Origin: Centropus unirufus
Taxonomy: Eukaryota; Chordata; Aves; Cuculiformes; Centropidae
NCBI GenBank assembly: GCA_013397695.1
Contig: VYZI01000113.1
Location: forward strand, 650,791-714,790
Direction of reading: 5' to 3'
Length of the DNA stretch: 64,000 bases
A program made the position numbers and the translations under genes. The notes below the pieces were generated by a model. That model was given only the letters and a program-made list of their open reading frames with translations. It searched no databases and was not told the origin of the DNA. Below, piece after piece: positions 1 to 10,500 of this stretch; within the stretch, counting starts at the first letter, position 1, and each line of letters opens with the position of its first letter.

Positions 1-597
1 CCCCTTGGAGATAAGTATACCCCATCCTTGGAAAGGAAGCCTGGAGGTGAGTAGGCCAATCTATGGTCTAAGAACCCAAAATTTTGCTCCTTACAACAGG
101 TTCAGAGCCAATTATTAATTTCCTGATTTTTCTTCTTTCTTCCCTCATTATTTCTTGTTACTGGAACAGTAGATAAAAATACTAGCTGTGCCCTTGAGCC
201 CTTCACTATTCTTCCCAAGGTCCTGAAGTCCCTCTTAATTGCCCTCAGTTTCCTATTGTGGATTTCATTACTGCTTACTTGGAATGTTAGCAGTGGATAA
301 TAATCTGTAGGCTTAAGTCGGGTTGGGAGTTTTCCTTTAACATCCCTCACAGAGGCCCCAGGAAGGCAGTAGACCTCCCTGTGTAGTGGGACTCATCTGG
401 AGATTGGGCCTTCTGTTTCCTTCAGAAGGAAATCCCCCAAGACAATGACCCATCCTTTCTTCTCATCGGAGGTTGTTTTGATAGGCGGCTTGGGATGGCT
501 CAAACTAAGGAATGTTTCTAGGCTGTGGGAGCCATCATCCTCTTCGGAGTTTGATTCCGCTTGCAGCGCTTCATCAGAGGTATGGAACACCTGTCTT
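1..597 (-). pseudogene. CR1 LINE ORF1 fragment (SGNH/GDSL esterase-like domain), decayed
   Basis: Read on the minus strand, one frame runs from about position 595 down past the left edge, broken by only two in-frame TGA codons (393-395 and 99-101). It starts with an acidic linker, then VIVLGDFLLKETEGPI, then a DYYPLL..FQVSSNEI block, then EQNFGFLDH and KDGVYLS at the window edge. This order matches the esterase-like domain of CR1 ORF1, the RNA-binding and accessory protein of the element. In the family, as I recall it, the nucleophile block reads GDSL and the histidine block reads DGVHL; here the serine codon (429-431) encodes Phe and the histidine codon (15-17) encodes Tyr. Two catalytic residues and the frame are therefore lost. 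The element continues left of the window. The junction with the plus-strand CR1 fragment lies near 597. Identification as CR1 ORF1 is from motif memory, not a database search. Confidence 0.85.
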
Positions 598-916
598 GTG
601 AAGAAATGCTGAGAGAGTTGGGATTGTTCAGCCTGGAGAAGAGAAGGAGACATTATGGCAGCATTTGAGTACTAGGACAAAGCATATTAAAATTGGAGAC
701 AAACTCTTTAGCAAGGACTGTTGCCATAGGACATGGGGTAATGGTTTTAAACTAAAAGAGAGTACATTTAGACTAGATCTAAGGAAGAATTTTTTTACAA
801 TAAAGGGAGTTGCCCAGAGATGTTGTAGAAGTACCATCCCTGGAAACATTCAAGGTTATGGATATGTCTTTGAACAATCTGATCGAGTTGAAGATGTCTT
901 TGTTCATTGCAGGGAG
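598..916 (+). mobile_element. CR1 LINE 3'-end fragment, plus strand
   Basis: The stretch reads GCTGAGAGAGTTGGGATTG, then TTCAGCCTGGAGAAGAGAAG, and later a segment of the type 'ggaaacattcaaggtt' and 'gttcattgcaggg'. These are the usual 3' coding and 3'-UTR wording of avian CR1 in the sense direction. The copy is diverged and lacks the final terminal octamer repeats: it stops inside the 'cattgcaggg' region, where a minus-strand CR1 begins. Nothing resembling the missing tail is seen after that element, so a simple nested insertion is not supported. Confidence 0.85.
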
Positions 917-1695
917 ATTCATAGAATCATAGAATGTTTTGGGTTGAAAGACATGTTAAAGACCAACCAGTTCCAGCCCTTCTACCATGGGCAGGGACAT
1001 CTCCCACTAGATCGAGCTGATCAAGGCCCCTTCCAACCTGGCCTTAAACCCTTCCAGGGAAGGAGCATCCACAAACATAGACTGGATTCCCTGTCCCAAT
1101 TTAAAGTCATTCCCCCTCATCCTGTCACTACCTGCCCTTGTAAAATGTCCCTCCCCAGCTTTCTTGTACACTCCCCTTCAGGTACTGAAAGGCCACTATA
1201 ACGTCTCCCCAGAGCTGTCCTCATAGCAAAGGTGACCCAGTCCTCTGACTATCTTTGTGGCCCTCCTCTGGACTTGCTCTAACAGTTTCATGTCCCTCCT
1301 GTGCTGAGATGAGGCCTCACCATAACAGAGTAGAGGGGTATAATCACCTCCCTCGACTTGCTGACCACAGTTCTTCTGATGCAGCCCAGGTAATGCTTGG
1401 CACTCTGGGCTGCAAGCACACATTTCTAGTCATATTGAGCTTCTCATCAATCAGCACCCCCTAATCCTTCTCTGCAGGGCTGCTCTCAATCACATCATCT
1501 GCCATCCTGTACTGAAACCACTGATTGACCCAACCCGTGTCTGGGACCTTGCACTTGACCTTGTTGAACCTCATGAGGTTCACACAGGCCCACTTCTCCA
1601 GTTTTTCCAGGACCCTCTGGATGACATCCTATTCTTCTAGTGTGACAACTGCACCACTCAGATTGGTGTCATCTGCAGACTCAATCACGCATTCA
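917..1695 (-). mobile_element. CR1 LINE, minus strand, 5'-truncated (3' UTR and end of reverse transcriptase)
   Basis: The left end carries the reversed CR1 tail (ATTCATAGAATCATAGAATG). It is followed by the reversed 3'-UTR, the reversed C-terminal coding region (on the minus strand QHRRDMKLLEQVQRRATKIV around 1250-1320), and the stretch just after the catalytic box. It fades at about 1695. Several frameshifts and stops break the coding region, so this is an old copy. Because the ORF1 fragment at 1-597 lies on its 3' side, the two cannot belong to one colinear element. Confidence 0.92.
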
Positions 1696-2779
1696 TCCTA
1701 CCTGAAAAATGCTGCTATAGAAATTTTTCTTCAGCCTACTGCTTTCTGTCTTTTCAATTTGGAATTGTGATACTTACAGTTAAAAAAAAAAAAAGGGTCT
1801 CCCTTTTCCTGACACTTTTCATTCTAGACTGACCAGATATAAAATATAAACCTCAATACAGCACACTTGAAGTTCCTTGGTTCAGTTTTAGTTTCACATT
1901 TTCCAAAGAGAGAAAAACCCTACATTTTGGGCTTGACTTCATACATGCAAATGACTCTTTTAGAGAATGGTAGCCTGAATGCAAGGAAAGTAATTTTTCT
2001 TTACAATTACAGTACAAGTCTCATATGTGCAGCATATTAATCTTTACTTCATTACACAACTTCAGTTATATAAAGTAGTTTGCACCCAGAAAAACAATAA
2101 TTCGGATGTGATTTCATCCAACAGAACAATTGCATTAACACGGTATTTTCTACTTAGAATAAGTGTGCTGTAAATGGTTTAATTTTAGAGCTACAACTAG
2201 AAGAGTTACTGTTTAAATATTATTCCCTAACCAAAAATCTACAGTATACAGCCCTTTTGTATTTAACATAGAGCAAATGAAATTAAACTTTTATGTAGAA
2301 TGCTTGTTAAATTCTATCACCTTTTTTCACAGTAAGTATATTTGAGGTACAGAGTGAGATAGATCACTTTTACCCTCAGACCCAGCAAATAAACAAATAG
2401 ATGTCCTCAACAGACAGGAGAAGCAAAGGTCCTTGTCAGAACTATCTCTAGCAATTTTCTTTGGATCTACTGCAAGTCAAAAATAAAGTCCTCCATAAAC
2501 AAGTAATTTCCAGAGTTAGAGTAATATTTGTGAGGAAATAGGGAAAAGATTTTCTTGGATAGGTTCAAGTAGGATTTCGTATGATGGTTTAGAATGAAAT
2601 CTATGCTTACAGGCTGAACAATAAGATGGGTATTCTAAGTCAAACATAGACTGGATACAGATTTTTTTGTAACATTCTTTATCACAGTTGAGGCCGAAGC
2701 TGAGTGAGTCAAGCTTAGAATGCAAAATTCAGGGGACAAGAGGTAGATGCATATGATGGATCTTTCCCAAAGCCTCTGT
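1696..2779. other. Unique AT-rich spacer, no gene seen
   Basis: No coding region or known repeat is recognisable. The only simple feature is a run of 13 A at 1782-1794, about 90 bp beyond the CR1 end. Open frames here are short and show no domain. Confidence 0.6.
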
Positions 2780-4505
2780 AGAATCACAGAATAGTTTGGA
2801 TTAGAGGGGACCTTAAAGATCACCTAGTTCCAAACTTCCAGCCATGGGCATGTACACCTCCCACTAGACCACACTGCTCAAAGCTTCATCCAACCTAGTC
2901 TTCAACGTCTTCAGAGATAAGGCATCCATGACTTCTCTGGACAACCTGTTCCAATGCCTCACCATCCCCACAGTATAAAATTTCTTCCTAATAGCTAATC
3001 TAAACCTACCCTCTTTCAGATTAAAATCATTACCCCTCATCCTATCACTGCACTCACTGAAAAAGACTATCTATAAGGTGCTATAAGGTCTCCCTGGAGC
3101 CTTCTCTTCTCTACAATAAGCAACCCCAGCTCTCTCAGTCTGTCCTCACAGCAGAGGTGATCCACCCTTTTTACTATCTTTGCAGCCCTCCTCTGGACTT
3201 TCTCTAACAATTTCATGTCCCTCCTGTGCTGAGGACTCCAAAACTGAACACAGTAGTCCGGTTGAGGTCTCACCATATCAGAGTAGAGGTGCAGCATGAC
3301 CTCCCTCAACCCGCTGACCACAGCTCTTTTGATGCAGCCCGATACATTTGCCTTTTGGACTGCAAGTGCACATTGCAGGCTCATATTGAGCTTCTCATCC
3401 ACCATCACACCTTCTCTTCAGGGTTACTCTCAATACATTCTCCTCCCAGCCTGCATTTGTGCTTGAAATTGTCCTGACCTAGGTGCTGGACCTTGTACTT
3501 GGCCTTGTTGAACATCATGAGGTTCATATAGGCCCACCTTTCAAGCCTATCCAGGTCCTTCTGGATAACATCCCTTTCCTCCACTGTGTTAACCATGCCA
3601 CATAGCTTGGTGCCATCAGCATACTTGCTGAAGCTGTATTCAATCCCATTGTCCACGTCTCCAACCAAGATGATAAACAACACTGGTCCCAATACCGATC
3701 CCTGAGGCATATCACTCTCCACTGGCCTCCACTTGCACATTGAGCTGTTGATCAAAACTCTTCAAGTGTGACCATGCCACCAATTACTCATCCACTGAGT
3801 AGACCATCTGTCAAATCCATGTCTCTCCATGTTAGATACAAGAATGTTGCTCAGGACACTACCAAATGTTTTGAACAAGTCCAGGCAAATGATGTCAGTT
3901 ACACTTCCCTTATCCACCAGTGCTGGAGCCACATCATAGAAGGCCACCATATTAGTCAGGCCCAATATCCTCTTAGAGAAGCCATGTTACCTCTTCATTT
4001 CCCACATGCTTCAGCAGCATTTCCAGGAGGATCTGCTCCATGACGTTGCCAGGCATAGAGGTGAGACTTACCAGCCTATAATTCATTGGGTCTTCCTTTA
4101 TATCTTTTTTTAAAAATGGGAGTTATGTTTCTCTTTTTCTAGTCAGTGGGAACTTCACTGGACTGTCACAACTTCTCAGATATGATGGATAGTGGCTTAG
4201 CAACTCCAGCGGACAGTTTCATCAGGACCAACAGATGCATCTCATCAGGTCCCATAGACTTGTGCACCTTCAGGTTGCTTGAATGGTCTTATACCTGATC
4301 CTCTCCTTTAGTAGCCAGTTCTTCTATCTCCCAGGCTCTTCCTTTGCTTTCTGTGACTTGGATAGTGTAGCCTGATCTCTTGCTGGTGAAGATGACCATA
4401 AAAGAATCACTGAATACTTCATCCTCCTCCATATCCTAGGAAACCAGGGCCCCTGGTTCCTTCTGAACAGGGCTTACATTTTCCTTCAGATGTTTAAAGA
4501 TAGTC
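2780..4505 (-). mobile_element. CR1 LINE, minus strand, about 1.7 kb (most of reverse transcriptase plus 3' UTR)
   Basis: The left end is the reversed CR1 tail and 3' UTR. Going right, the minus strand encodes the C-terminal region (QHRRDMKLLEKVQRRAAKIV, about 3170-3240), then QGSVLGPVLFIILVGDVDNG with the catalytic box at about 3600-3710, then a palm motif A region (ICLDLFKTFGSV, about 3870-3900), then ITPIFKK and EDPMNYRLVSLTS near 4060-4120. This is the N-to-C order of a CR1 reverse transcriptase read from right to left. The 5' limit near 4505 is approximate. The frame is broken repeatedly, so the copy is dead. Confidence 0.95.
3405..3965 (-). pseudogene. CR1 ORF2 reverse transcriptase palm remnant
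   Basis: Two open stretches on the minus strand (3762-3965 and 3405-3755) carry adjoining pieces of the palm domain. The catalytic box reads YADGTKL: the codon at 3612-3614 is GGC (Gly), where the family has the second Asp of the (F/Y)ADD pair. The motif A region reads LDLFKTFGSV, where the family usually reads close to LDLCKAFDTV. Reverse transcription by this copy is therefore not expected even apart from the frameshifts. The family pattern is recalled, not aligned. Confidence 0.85.
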
Positions 4506-4530
4506 TTGTATCATAAAGTTTCAAAATAAC

Positions 4531-4680
4531 CAGAGCACTGGAACAGGCTGCCCAAAGAGTCTGTGGGTCCTCCTTCTCTGGAGATATTCAAAATCTGTCT
4601 AGAAGTATTCCTGTGGAACCTGAGTGAAGTGAAGTCCTCCAGAGGTCCATTCCAACCCTCATAATTCTGTGATTCTTTGA
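4531..4680 (+). mobile_element. Short CR1 LINE 3' end, plus strand
   Basis: It begins at AGCACTGGAACAGGCTGCCC and runs through a 'ctctggagatattcaa' phrase and 'tccaaccctc' to a degenerate tail (AATTCTGTGATTCTTTGA). This is the standard 150-bp 3' end of CR1 in the sense direction. It is strongly 5'-truncated, as is usual for CR1. It lies about 25 bp from the 5' limit of the minus-strand element at 2780-4505. Confidence 0.93.
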
Positions 4681-7600
4681 AAAAAATAGGAGTTTGTCAC
4701 CATTAAAGTGATTCTACAGCAATGTTAGAGACCAAGATTAGAGTTAAACCCAAAACATTACTAGATCTGTATTTGCCGGTCTTTCTAACAGGCAGGGAAA
4801 AAATACATCTTGAATGTTAGACAGCTTTTTAAAAATCAAATTGGTATTGAATCCTCTGACATTTTGCATGTTTTTCTTTTGATTTTTTACTTTTAAAATT
4901 ATTTTTTTCAAATCTGGATGAAAATTAAAAGAACTAATTATTGAACAGAAGGCTAACTTAGAGCACGAAAGAAGCCAAGAGAATTGAAGCTGACAGACCC
5001 TTTCGTAAGTGAACTCAAAGAAGATTTAAAGCAGAAAACAAGGATACACTATCACAAAGAAAAAACCCTTTTAATGAAGTTAATATGAGCGGTGCACCTT
5101 TCTCCTTGGCCTTCTCCAGAGGTTGTAAGCTGAGAAAGGAATGATTAAAAGGCTATATTGCTATTTAAATAGCCCCGAGTTATTATATTTGTGGGGAATT
5201 TTCAGGGTCTGTGCTGACCAAGTCTTGTTAAAAAAAACACAGGATACCAGAAGGGTAGAGATCCTGAGAAACGCAAATATCTTAGAACTTATAATAATCA
5301 TCGGTGCCCAGTGTGAGGGCCTTATGCTTTTGCCGCTGCAGAACTTGACGCTATTGGAAGTTATGTCAAACATAGACTTAATATGAAAATGTTCCTGAAG
5401 AGTGGGACTGTGTTCCTCCACAGTTTTACTGGGGTAATTAAGATCACTACAGGCCAGTAATCAAGTCAAATCATCACTGAGGACTAGTTCAGAAAATCAA
5501 TCTTGTTGATTGCTGCTGTTTAACTGAGCCTCTATTTAGTATCACTCGTATAAGATAATTTGGGATGTAGTCCTAGCAGTGCAGTTCTGCAAAACTTCAC
5601 TTCCCAGCCATGCAAAACAAGTTCAAAAGCTAAACATAGAAAATCCTATAACTATCATTTAAATCAATTTTAATCAATTCTGTTAGATTCTATTACGCAT
5701 TCTGATGCATGACAAAGATCTACTGAGCATTAGCTGTCTGATACATGCAACATAAACCTTTGCATAGCAACTAACTTAAAATGGCTCAGACAAGAGCCTC
5801 GTGGAAATATAATCTTCCACAATGTCTATCTATCATCTATTTGAGGCTGAAGTTCTGCAAAAGTCATATCCCTTCTCCTTTAATGAGGAATAAGTTACTC
5901 TATGCACATATCTGTTCTTATTCCGTTAATGAAACTTCTTTTCAATTGATTTACTTGTTGACATATAATATCTTGAAGATCTTAAGAGCAATATTTCAAA
6001 TTATGGGATGTGCATCTATAAAGAAACACAGTGTTGGCAGGATTGAAATAGAAACTTCAAGAGAGAGAGGTAGCAACACACATGGTAATTTTTAACTCCA
6101 ATCTTATGAGAAGATGGGTTTGGATATATGTCATAAGAACTATTGAGTTTATCAAGATTGATTATAAAATAAAATATAATGCCATTTCCTCTTGGATACA
6201 AATAAGAAATATCAAACAGATATATAAAAATTCAGTGCTGCAAAAGAAGTAGAAGGCAATATTTTATTTTCTCCCTACCTCTACAATTTTGGATTGCAAA
6301 ATACTAGAGGAGCAATTTGCCTACAAGGCAGCTGCATTTGAGCAGATGAGAAGAGTACAAACACACAGTTTGAAGCTGTCTGCATAACAAAGTGGAGGGA
6401 TAGAGGAACAAAATATTCTACTGAAAATTAACTCTATAGAACCATGGTATTATGTGGACACTGGGGTGATGAATGAATGGTTTGCAAATACTGTAAATAT
6501 ACTCTCAAGAGCCAAAGTAGCATGAACGCTAAAGGTGCAATTAAAAGGTATGGAAGGGGTATGACATCTCCAGAATATCAGGTTTCTACCCTGCTGTAAG
6601 GAGTCATTCAGTAGCACATAGAATTGGATTTCTTCAACTTCATTTCCAAGATACTTGCAGTTTCTCCACCACAGACACCAGGCATGCAGACAATAGATTT
6701 AAGTCAAATTATTAACTTTGCATTATTTAAGATCTACTTTGAGTTTCAGTGGAAATACAAAGATGGTATAAGGCCTGGGTGAATCCTTTTAACCTGGATG
6801 CTCAGTGTGACTTCCATGGCATAAATCAAATCTGAAAGACATATGAAAACAATATTTTAGTTGGGCAGACATCAGTCCATTGGAAGCTACTGATTTGTAC
6901 AGTGCCAGGTTACTAAATTGTCCTTATTTGGACCAATAGGTCATGTGCCTCAGGAATTCATCAGGAGCTAGGAGCTGCTGCCCAAATACAATTCAGTGGC
7001 TCTCATGGTGTTTGGAGCAGTGGAAACTTGTATAGCGTGCAGCGCTGTGCTTTACAACTCCTTTGATAATTCAGAGGGAGCTGAGTGCAATTGCTTTATA
7101 CAAAGGCAAGATGATGGACCATTAATCAGCAAGTCTGTGCTTTCAAGGTGGAAAAGTGACAATTTTTAAGTTATTGACAATAGAAAAATACCTCACACTA
7201 GCCGTGCCTTCTCTTCAATTGAACTTTAGTTCCAAAAACACATGCTTTTGAAAATATGAATGGATGAAAAATACAGGAAGAGTATACAAAGAGTATACTT
7301 TGTGATTGTAACAGGACAATACTGCTGGTTCACACCTTGTTACTCCAAAAACTCCTAAGCTAATCACCAAGAAGGAATATCACAGCTGGACGTCCTCCTT
7401 TACTGCAATACCACTGGCTGTCTCTGTATTAGATTAAAAATGCTACAAATCTTATTTAGATCTTATGAAAATACTTTCAGAAATAGCTGGTGAACACTGC
7501 CTGATCTGCATTTTGTTTTAAATTAATCACTGCACTGAATTCAATTAGTCCAGGTTGTTCATATCTGACAAAAATGCTCCCAACTATATTAATGATAGGT

Positions 7601-10251
7601 CTTTTTTTCAATTAAACCCCAGATATGGAATATGGGAAAAATGGAAAGTGCTAAACAAACCACAGAATTATCCTGTCAGCCTGAAGATTCGAAGAGCACA
7701 GGTGAGGAAAATTTCAGGTATGTCTTCTACTGCACAAATTACCTATTCCCTATCTTCTAGTTTTATACAAGGCAGAGTGCTAAGGGTCACTGACTCTGTC
7801 ACAGAAGACACAAAAAAACCAGCACCGCATGTTAGCCTCTTTTTTTCTGTCTTGCTATTAATGAATGTGTGTAACACCTAGTTTTGATGCACTGTTGCCA
7901 AAACCTATGCTGCCACAGCAGTAACAGCTTGCAAGACTGCATCCTGAGACTTGTATATACTTTTACTATCATCAGGGTAAATTCAAAGTTAATTATATTG
8001 TGCCTCACTTGATTCATTAATCCTTTTCTTATCATTACTATTATTACTATTGTATTCATAAACATCCAGAGCCCTTTTTTAAGCTATAAAAAAATTACCT
8101 CCTTGTGATTCCTAGATTTCCTGCTTGTAAATTAAAAAGTAATATAGCAGCTATTCATTCCGTTCCAAGAAATTAAAGTTACACTATTAGGGCTACAATT
8201 ATTAATGAATCCATTTCCCAAAATTACTTTTTCATTACGTACATGTGAAAAAAAAGAAAATAGCAGCATAACAAATAGGTGAAAGAAATGGTGAATGGAG
8301 CACGGCCAGTATTTGATAGTCACAAATAATGAAGAAGAGCTATTTATCAAACTAAAAAAATAAAGCATGATGTTAGGAGCCAAAGTAACAGAATATTTGC
8401 AAGGCACTCACAGAATAAATTCTACACCTTTTACAAACTCTGCGCATATTTTAGGTTTCAACAAGCACAGTCCTAAGATACCAAGGGAAACTTCATTTAA
8501 ATGGCCAGTCAGAGCAAGAAGCTCTTTTCTCTAGACGCGTCTAGAAGTTTCAGTGGTTGCATAGATTCCATCGAGGCAATTTTCCTCATAATAATGGCAT
8601 CTGCTGAAAGACTTTATGATATGATGTTCTATCATAACTACTTTCTCAGGAAGGTGAATTATAGTCTGTGGTACAATTATGAGTAGTAAATTAGCAGTGA
8701 TATTTTGTGCTCAGAATTTTCTATACATCAGTGCACTACAGTCTACCATTTTATTATACTGACTGATTTGATTTGATGATGTGATTTATTAAATATTTTT
8801 TAAATATTCAGACTATAACTCAACAGTTAGTGACACATTCTGTTGCCATTAGGTTCAGCTAATTAGCACTCCTAGATTTTTAACGTTTTTTTCCACACCA
8901 CTCACTGAAGCTGAAGCACAATGCCACCAGGAAACTGGATGAAGGATGTGGCACCAGGAAGGATGCAGATTGAATGCTTTGGACTGAATTCTAACCTGAT
9001 ATTTTAGCCACTGAAATGCTACCGGGCAAGCAAAGTTTCACTGATTTTATCCCATCTGAATATGATTCCTTAATACTAAGCTATGGAAATGCTCTTCATT
9101 CTTTTTACATAAAGCTCCACTGCCTGGGTAAAACTCACCTTGGCACAGCAGGTCAACACAAAACCTGTGAATTAGTTGAGTCTCTTTTATATGTTGCTCA
9201 AAATAGAAATATAATCTAAATGGTCTTTTTATAACCCTCTATGGAAAAGTAAATTCCTTCCCACCAGTCTCTCTCTGCATATTCTGGTGTACTTTTCTAA
9301 AAAATAAAGATTGGATTTTTTTTTCCTGTTAATGTATATAGCCAGATAATCTAGGACCAAGGGCATCAAAAAACAGTGATCAGATGAAATGCTCATACAT
9401 GAAAGTTCAGTATTTGACAGGGGAATAAAATGAAAGTGTTAGTGATATCTTTAATAGCATTCCTGTCAGTAGTAATAAGAAATCTGCAGCCATGACTCAC
9501 AAATACCTCATAACCACTTGTATATGTATCACCAAGTGAACTGTTGATCCCAAAGGAAACATGATCAAAGCCTAAGCCTGGAGTTTGCATCTTTTCTTTC
9601 ATATATATTATGTTATTTTCTCTAACAGTTGTTGTAAGTGCATTGTATTTTGTGATACTTTTTCTTTCAGAAATGTGTATGAATAGATTGTTACCTTATG
9701 CTTCAGCTATATTGCCTTTAAGATTGAATTTTCTTTTCCTGTTACTTCTTAAATTGGCAAGAAATGTAATAAGTATAATAGAAACTCAACCTGCTGCAAT
9801 CAAATTCCTGCCCTTTCCTATTCCATTCTTGCTTGTTCAGTCTTGCTCAATCAAAGCTTAGCATCATAGTCAGTTTTATAATCCCAAGGTATTTTCATCT
9901 AAAGCTGCAGGACAGCCACAGGCAACATACTTAAATCCACAGGTGACATCAGATCAGAAGAAAACATTTGATATACCAGCCATAGAGATCTTTTAAGAAA
10001 AAAAAATCCCATAATATTGTATTTCTTCATCTAGATAACTTTATTGTAGTAACATATTCTTTGATATGTTTACGTGAGGTATTTATGACATTTTAAAGAT
10101 ACAGGAATCCAAGACCTTTATTTCCAACATCACTTGTAATAATTAACATTAAAGAATGAAAATGGCATTTATAGGGTGTTTATTTTTTTCACAATAATAT
10201 ACTGTCTGATGGTTATGGTACTGTGATGACATGTTTTACCAAAGTCAGCAA
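4681..10251. other. Unique AT-rich DNA, no gene seen
   Basis: No open frame here shows a recognisable domain; the longest, at 7555-7881 on the plus strand, is 108 codons without known motifs. No interspersed repeat is recognised. A 16-bp perfect palindrome at 8530-8545 is listed separately. Confidence 0.6.
8530..8545. repeat. 16-bp perfect palindrome
   Basis: TCTAGACGCGTCTAGA equals its own reverse complement. It contains two CpG dinucleotides in otherwise CpG-poor DNA. A 16-bp palindrome is expected about once per window of this size by chance, so no function is claimed. Confidence 0.9.
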
Positions 10252-10500
10252 AGTCAGCTAAGCCTCATCTGACTAACTTCATCTTCTGAAAGTTAATTGC
10301 ATGTTTTTCAGACAGCACTTCTCTCTAGAAGTGATAACACAGGGTATTGCTATGTAGAAAGGCCATTGCTTTTGAATTTTAAATGGGTAGGGAGCACTTA
10401 CACACTTTACAACTGAAACAAAATGTGACAGAACATAAGTGCTCGTCCAGTAAAAAGGAAGGCTCCAGTTTAAAAGCCTTAGCCATCTTTTATACCTCAA
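10252..10500 (+). mobile_element. Truncated LTR copy, family A (avian ERV type)
   Basis: The segment around 10262-10370 (with AACTTCATCTTCTGAAAG, then GCATGTTTTTCAGACAGCAC, then AGAAGTGATAACACAGGG) aligns by eye with 46616-46730 and with 14870-14960. Those copies belong to one LTR family, best preserved at 46561-47275. After about 10370 the match weakens, with only a hint near 10465-10490. It is an internally rearranged, truncated copy. The LTR nature comes from the complete copy, not from this one. Confidence 0.7.

Noticed and set aside
665..1201. 178-codon plus-strand open frame
   Set aside because: It runs across two CR1 pieces in opposite orientation and shows no domain of its own; it is a chance frame through repeat DNA.
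7555..7881. 108-codon plus-strand frame
   Set aside because: No motif, no repeat similarity and unremarkable composition; most likely chance.
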